Part shown: positions 61,851 to 64,000 of the stretch, piece by piece
Position numbering within the stretch: the first letter of the stretch is position 1
Layout of the letters: the number at the start of each line of letters is the position of its first letter
Source of the DNA: Actinomycetota bacterium
GTDB lineage: Bacteria; Actinomycetota; Actinomycetes; S36-B12; UBA10799
Assembly: GCA_020636995.1 (NCBI GenBank)
Contig: JACJWU010000001.1
Span: forward strand, 558,001 to 622,000
Direction of reading: 5' to 3'
Length of the DNA stretch: 64,000 bases
Made by a program: the position numbers and the translations under genes
Notes under the pieces: generated by a model
The model's input: the letters and a program-made list of their open reading frames with translations, nothing else
What the model was told of the DNA's origin: nothing
The model's database searches: none

Positions 61851-64000
61851 GTGGAGCGATGGCCGACGGTGGGGCGTCGCGACAGCCTGCGCGCCCTACG
61901 TACGTCGGTGTTGTCCCAGACGGACGGATCCGTTGCCCTGGTCGGACCGGCGGGCATCGGGAAGACCCACTTGGCCACAGACCTCGCCACTGAGGCCGAA
62001 CAACGTGGATTCGTTGTCCTACGCGCGGTCGGCGGAGAGACCACGGCCCGCTTCCCGTTCGCCGCACTGGCTCCTCTGCTGCCACCGCTGGGCGACCAGC
62101 GCGATGCGACTGCGCTGTTCCAGCAGGTGACTGCGGCATGGAAGGCTGAGCACGGCACAACGCCCCTGGTGTTGTTCATCGACGACTGCCACCTGCTGGA
62201 TCCAGGTTCGGCCGCCCTGGTGCAGCAACTGCGCAGCGCAGGCGTGTGCCGACTGCTCGCGACCATTCGCTCCGACAACCCCCTGCCCGACGCCATCGAT
62301 GCGCTGTGGCGCTCTGGAGACCTCGAGATCATCGATGTGGACCCGCTCACACCCGAGGACCTGCACCGACTGCTGGAGCAGATACTCGGCCCGCCGGTTT
62401 CGATGACGACCACTGAGCGACTCTTCCGCCGAACGGAGGGCAATCCGCTCTACGTCCGTGAAATGGTCCGCGCGGCGTTGGTCGACGAGAGCCTCACGAA
62501 GGACTCCGGGATCTGGGAACTGCACCGCACGGACACGCGTTCTTCGCGATTGTCCGACGTCGTCCGACGTCGGATCGGAAGTCTCGAGAAGAGTGCGATG
62601 GAGGCCCTCGAACTCCTGGCCGTAGCAGAGGTGCTGTCCGAGTCCGACCTGAACACGGTATTGCCCGACCCGCCATTGGAGGATCTCGAGGACCGGGGGC
62701 TGATCATTCTGGCACGTGACGGCCACCGTTCGCAGGTGCGACTGAGCCACCCCGTGTTCGCAGAGATCCTTCGTGCGGACATGCCGAGGACCCGGGAACG
62801 ACGCCTCAAGAGCCAGCTGGCCGCCCACATCGAAGGATGCGGTGCAAGGCGACGTGATGACGTCCTGCACTTGGTGACCTGGCTGCGCGACACCGATCAG
62901 GTGGCCTCCGCAGAGCAGTTGGTCGCCGCCAGCAAACGCGCCCAGGCCCTGTTCGACCTTCCGCTCGCGATTGATCTGGCCCAGCAGGCGATGGCGGCAG
63001 GTGGTGGCACGCAGGCCGCCGTGGCGCTCGCCGAGGCCGACTTCCGCAACGGTGACGTCACAAGTGCTCTCAAGGTGCTGGCCCAGGCCGCAGATGCGGC
63101 GACATCCGACGACGAGGTTGCGGGGATCGCTGACACGCGGGCGCACGTTCTGTGTCTGGCGGGTCGCTCGGCCGAAGCGTTCGAGGTACTCGAGGCTGCT
63201 CGCCAGAAGGTGTCGCCGGAGTCTGCGGAGCAGATCGCCGGCCGTACGGCAGTGCTGATGATCCAGAACGCAGGCAGGCCCCGCGAGGCACTCGCCGCGG
63301 TGGATCAACTGCGCCATGGCGGGCAGGCGACCATGAGCACGCGGTCGCGGATGCGAGCAGACTACGTCGCGGGGCTGGCGCTGCCGCTGATCGGCCGTAG
63401 CGCCGACGCGCTGCGGGTCTGCCGGGAGTTCGCGGACTGGTTGCGCCGGGAGACCGACATCCCCATCCCTGAGGAGCAGGCACTGATCGGCAGCACCCTT
63501 GCCCACCTGCTCGCGGGTGAACTGGCGGCTGCCGGGTCGGATGCCGATGCTCTGCAGACAGGCATGGTTCGCCTCGGGGACCTCGAGGGTGAGGCCACGG
63601 GGGCGTTACTTCGGGGTCGCGTGGCGATCGCCTCCGGAGATGTACTCAGGGCACGTCGACTGTTCGAGCGAGCCCTAGCGATCAACGAAGGTCTCGATGA
63701 TCAGATCGGCATCCGATGGTCACTCGGGGCAGTGGCGCTGGCGGCAGGGCTCACCGGTGATGCCGAGGCCGCCAGCGAAGCCGCCGAGCGGATCCGGTTG
63801 GACACTGTCGAACCGGCCGGGCTGTTCGAACCCGATCTGGTCCAGCGTGGCTTGGCATGGGCGGCCGTGGCGTGTGGTCAGCCCGTGCGCGCGAAGGAAA
63901 TTCTGACAGAAGCGGCAACCACCGCCCGCGCCCTCGGTCAGATCGTGTCCGGCTGGCAACTCGAGCACGATCTTCTCCGACTAGGCGCACCACCGAGCGC
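61851..64000 (+). CDS. Large LuxR-type ATP-binding regulator (partial)
   Basis: A frame starting GTG at 61851 and open to the window end (about 716 residues). Walker A GPAGIGKTH (32-40), Walker B-like VLFIDDCHLLD near 107, and RTEGNPLYVREMVRAAL near 210 mark an STAND/MalT-like NTPase. From about residue 340 come TPR-like helix pairs (AIDLAQQAMAAG, ALKVLAQAADAA, ALAIN). The C-terminal LuxR HTH expected for the family lies beyond the window. Such regulators change with ligand-driven ATP hydrolysis. CATACT 7 nt upstream may be a -10 element. Its target genes are not evident. Confidence 0.85.
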   Translation, partial: MERWPTVGRRDSLRALRTSVLSQTDGSVALVGPAGIGKTHLATDLATEAEQRGFVVLRAVGGETTARFPFAALAPLLPPLGDQRDATALFQQVTAAWKAEHGTTPLVLFIDDCHLLDPGSAALVQQLRSAGVCRLLATIRSDNPLPDAIDALWRSGDLEIIDVDPLTPEDLHRLLEQILGPPVSMTTTERLFRRTEGNPLYVREMVRAALVDESLTKDSGIWELHRTDTRSSRLSDVVRRRIGSLEKSAMEALELLAVAEVLSESDLNTVLPDPPLEDLEDRGLIILARDGHRSQVRLSHPVFAEILRADMPRTRERRLKSQLAAHIEGCGARRRDDVLHLVTWLRDTDQVASAEQLVAASKRAQALFDLPLAIDLAQQAMAAGGGTQAAVALAEADFRNGDVTSALKVLAQAADAATSDDEVAGIADTRAHVLCLAGRSAEAFEVLEAARQKVSPESAEQIAGRTAVLMIQNAGRPREALAAVDQLRHGGQATMSTRSRMRADYVAGLALPLIGRSADALRVCREFADWLRRETDIPIPEEQALIGSTLAHLLAGELAAAGSDADALQTGMVRLGDLEGEATGALLRGRVAIASGDVLRARRLFERALAINEGLDDQIGIRWSLGAVALAAGLTGDAEAASEAAERIRLDTVEPAGLFEPDLVQRGLAWAAVACGQPVRAKEILTEAATTARALGQIVSGWQLEHDLLRLGAPPS

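Noticed and set aside
62019..63506. A 495-codon minus-strand frame at the window end
   Set aside because: Antisense to the LuxR-type regulator, whose Walker A and TPR-like pattern are clear on the plus strand.

Overview
The window is GC-rich, densely packed bacterial DNA whose gene content is that of an actinomycete (phylum Actinomycetota). The indicators are SepH, DUF3159, DUF3710, DUF4193, DUF3093, DUF4235, DUF7455 and DUF4192 proteins, a principal sigma factor with a Lys/Ala-rich N-terminus, a WS/DGAT acyltransferase, a phosphoketolase and a DUF222/HNH protein. Genus cannot be fixed from the sequence. Two unrelated insertion sequences, tandem intergenic repeats and a decayed duplicate gene show that the backbone carries accessory material.

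Layout. 1-8.1 kb: the end of a DM13 protein, an acyl-CoA dehydrogenase/APH-like kinase pair, a WS/DGAT acyltransferase with a Lys-rich tail, a DUF697-type GTPase and phosphoketolase. 8.2-19.5 kb: an actinobacterial housekeeping block (DUF3159, OB-fold protein, DUF3710, dUTPase, thioesterase, DUF3093, DUF4235, DUF4193, gamma-carbonic-anhydrase-like protein, VIT/ferritin-like iron transporter, inositol monophosphatase, ferrochelatase, MFS, SepH, DUF5998). 19.6-32.4 kb: an acetyltransferase/acyl-CoA synthetase fusion, topoisomerase IV ParC and ParE, a membrane-anchored protease, a polysaccharide deacetylase, redox enzymes, a beta-carbonic anhydrase and DUF7455. 32.4-46 kb: a methylmalonyl-CoA-decarboxylase-like crotonase, a frameshifted fibronectin-III-like gene beside its intact paralogue, a HemW-like radical SAM enzyme coupled to a methyltransferase, a DUF222/HNH protein, the principal sigma factor, a HhH-GPD protein, DUF4192 and a secreted heparinase-like lyase. 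46-49 kb: an IS30-family element broken by an IS256-family element, itself sitting in a 150-bp tandem repeat. 49-64 kb: a sulfotransferase-like protein, GyrI-like protein, PAS/GGDEF/EAL protein, ZIP and FUSC transporters, thioredoxin, a ClC channel, a small fatty-acid-hydroxylase-like protein, a SahH-like/amidohydrolase pair and the start of a large LuxR-type ATPase regulator.

The order sigma factor, parE, parC, sepH, hemH, impase, DUF4193, DUF3093, dut, DUF3710, OB-fold, DUF3159 is, as I recall it, close to that of Streptomyces, so this is probably core chromosome with accessory genes inserted between conserved ones. Translational coupling (4- or 8-nt overlaps, or TGATG) defines several small operons. 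About a dozen genes have a TANNNT -10 hexamer 6-7 nt before the start codon, which indicates frequent leaderless transcription and settles several start sites. Most gene-free gaps longer than 200 bp hold short tandem or palindromic repeats, and two repeat families recur at distant loci. No tRNA, rRNA or CRISPR array was recognised.
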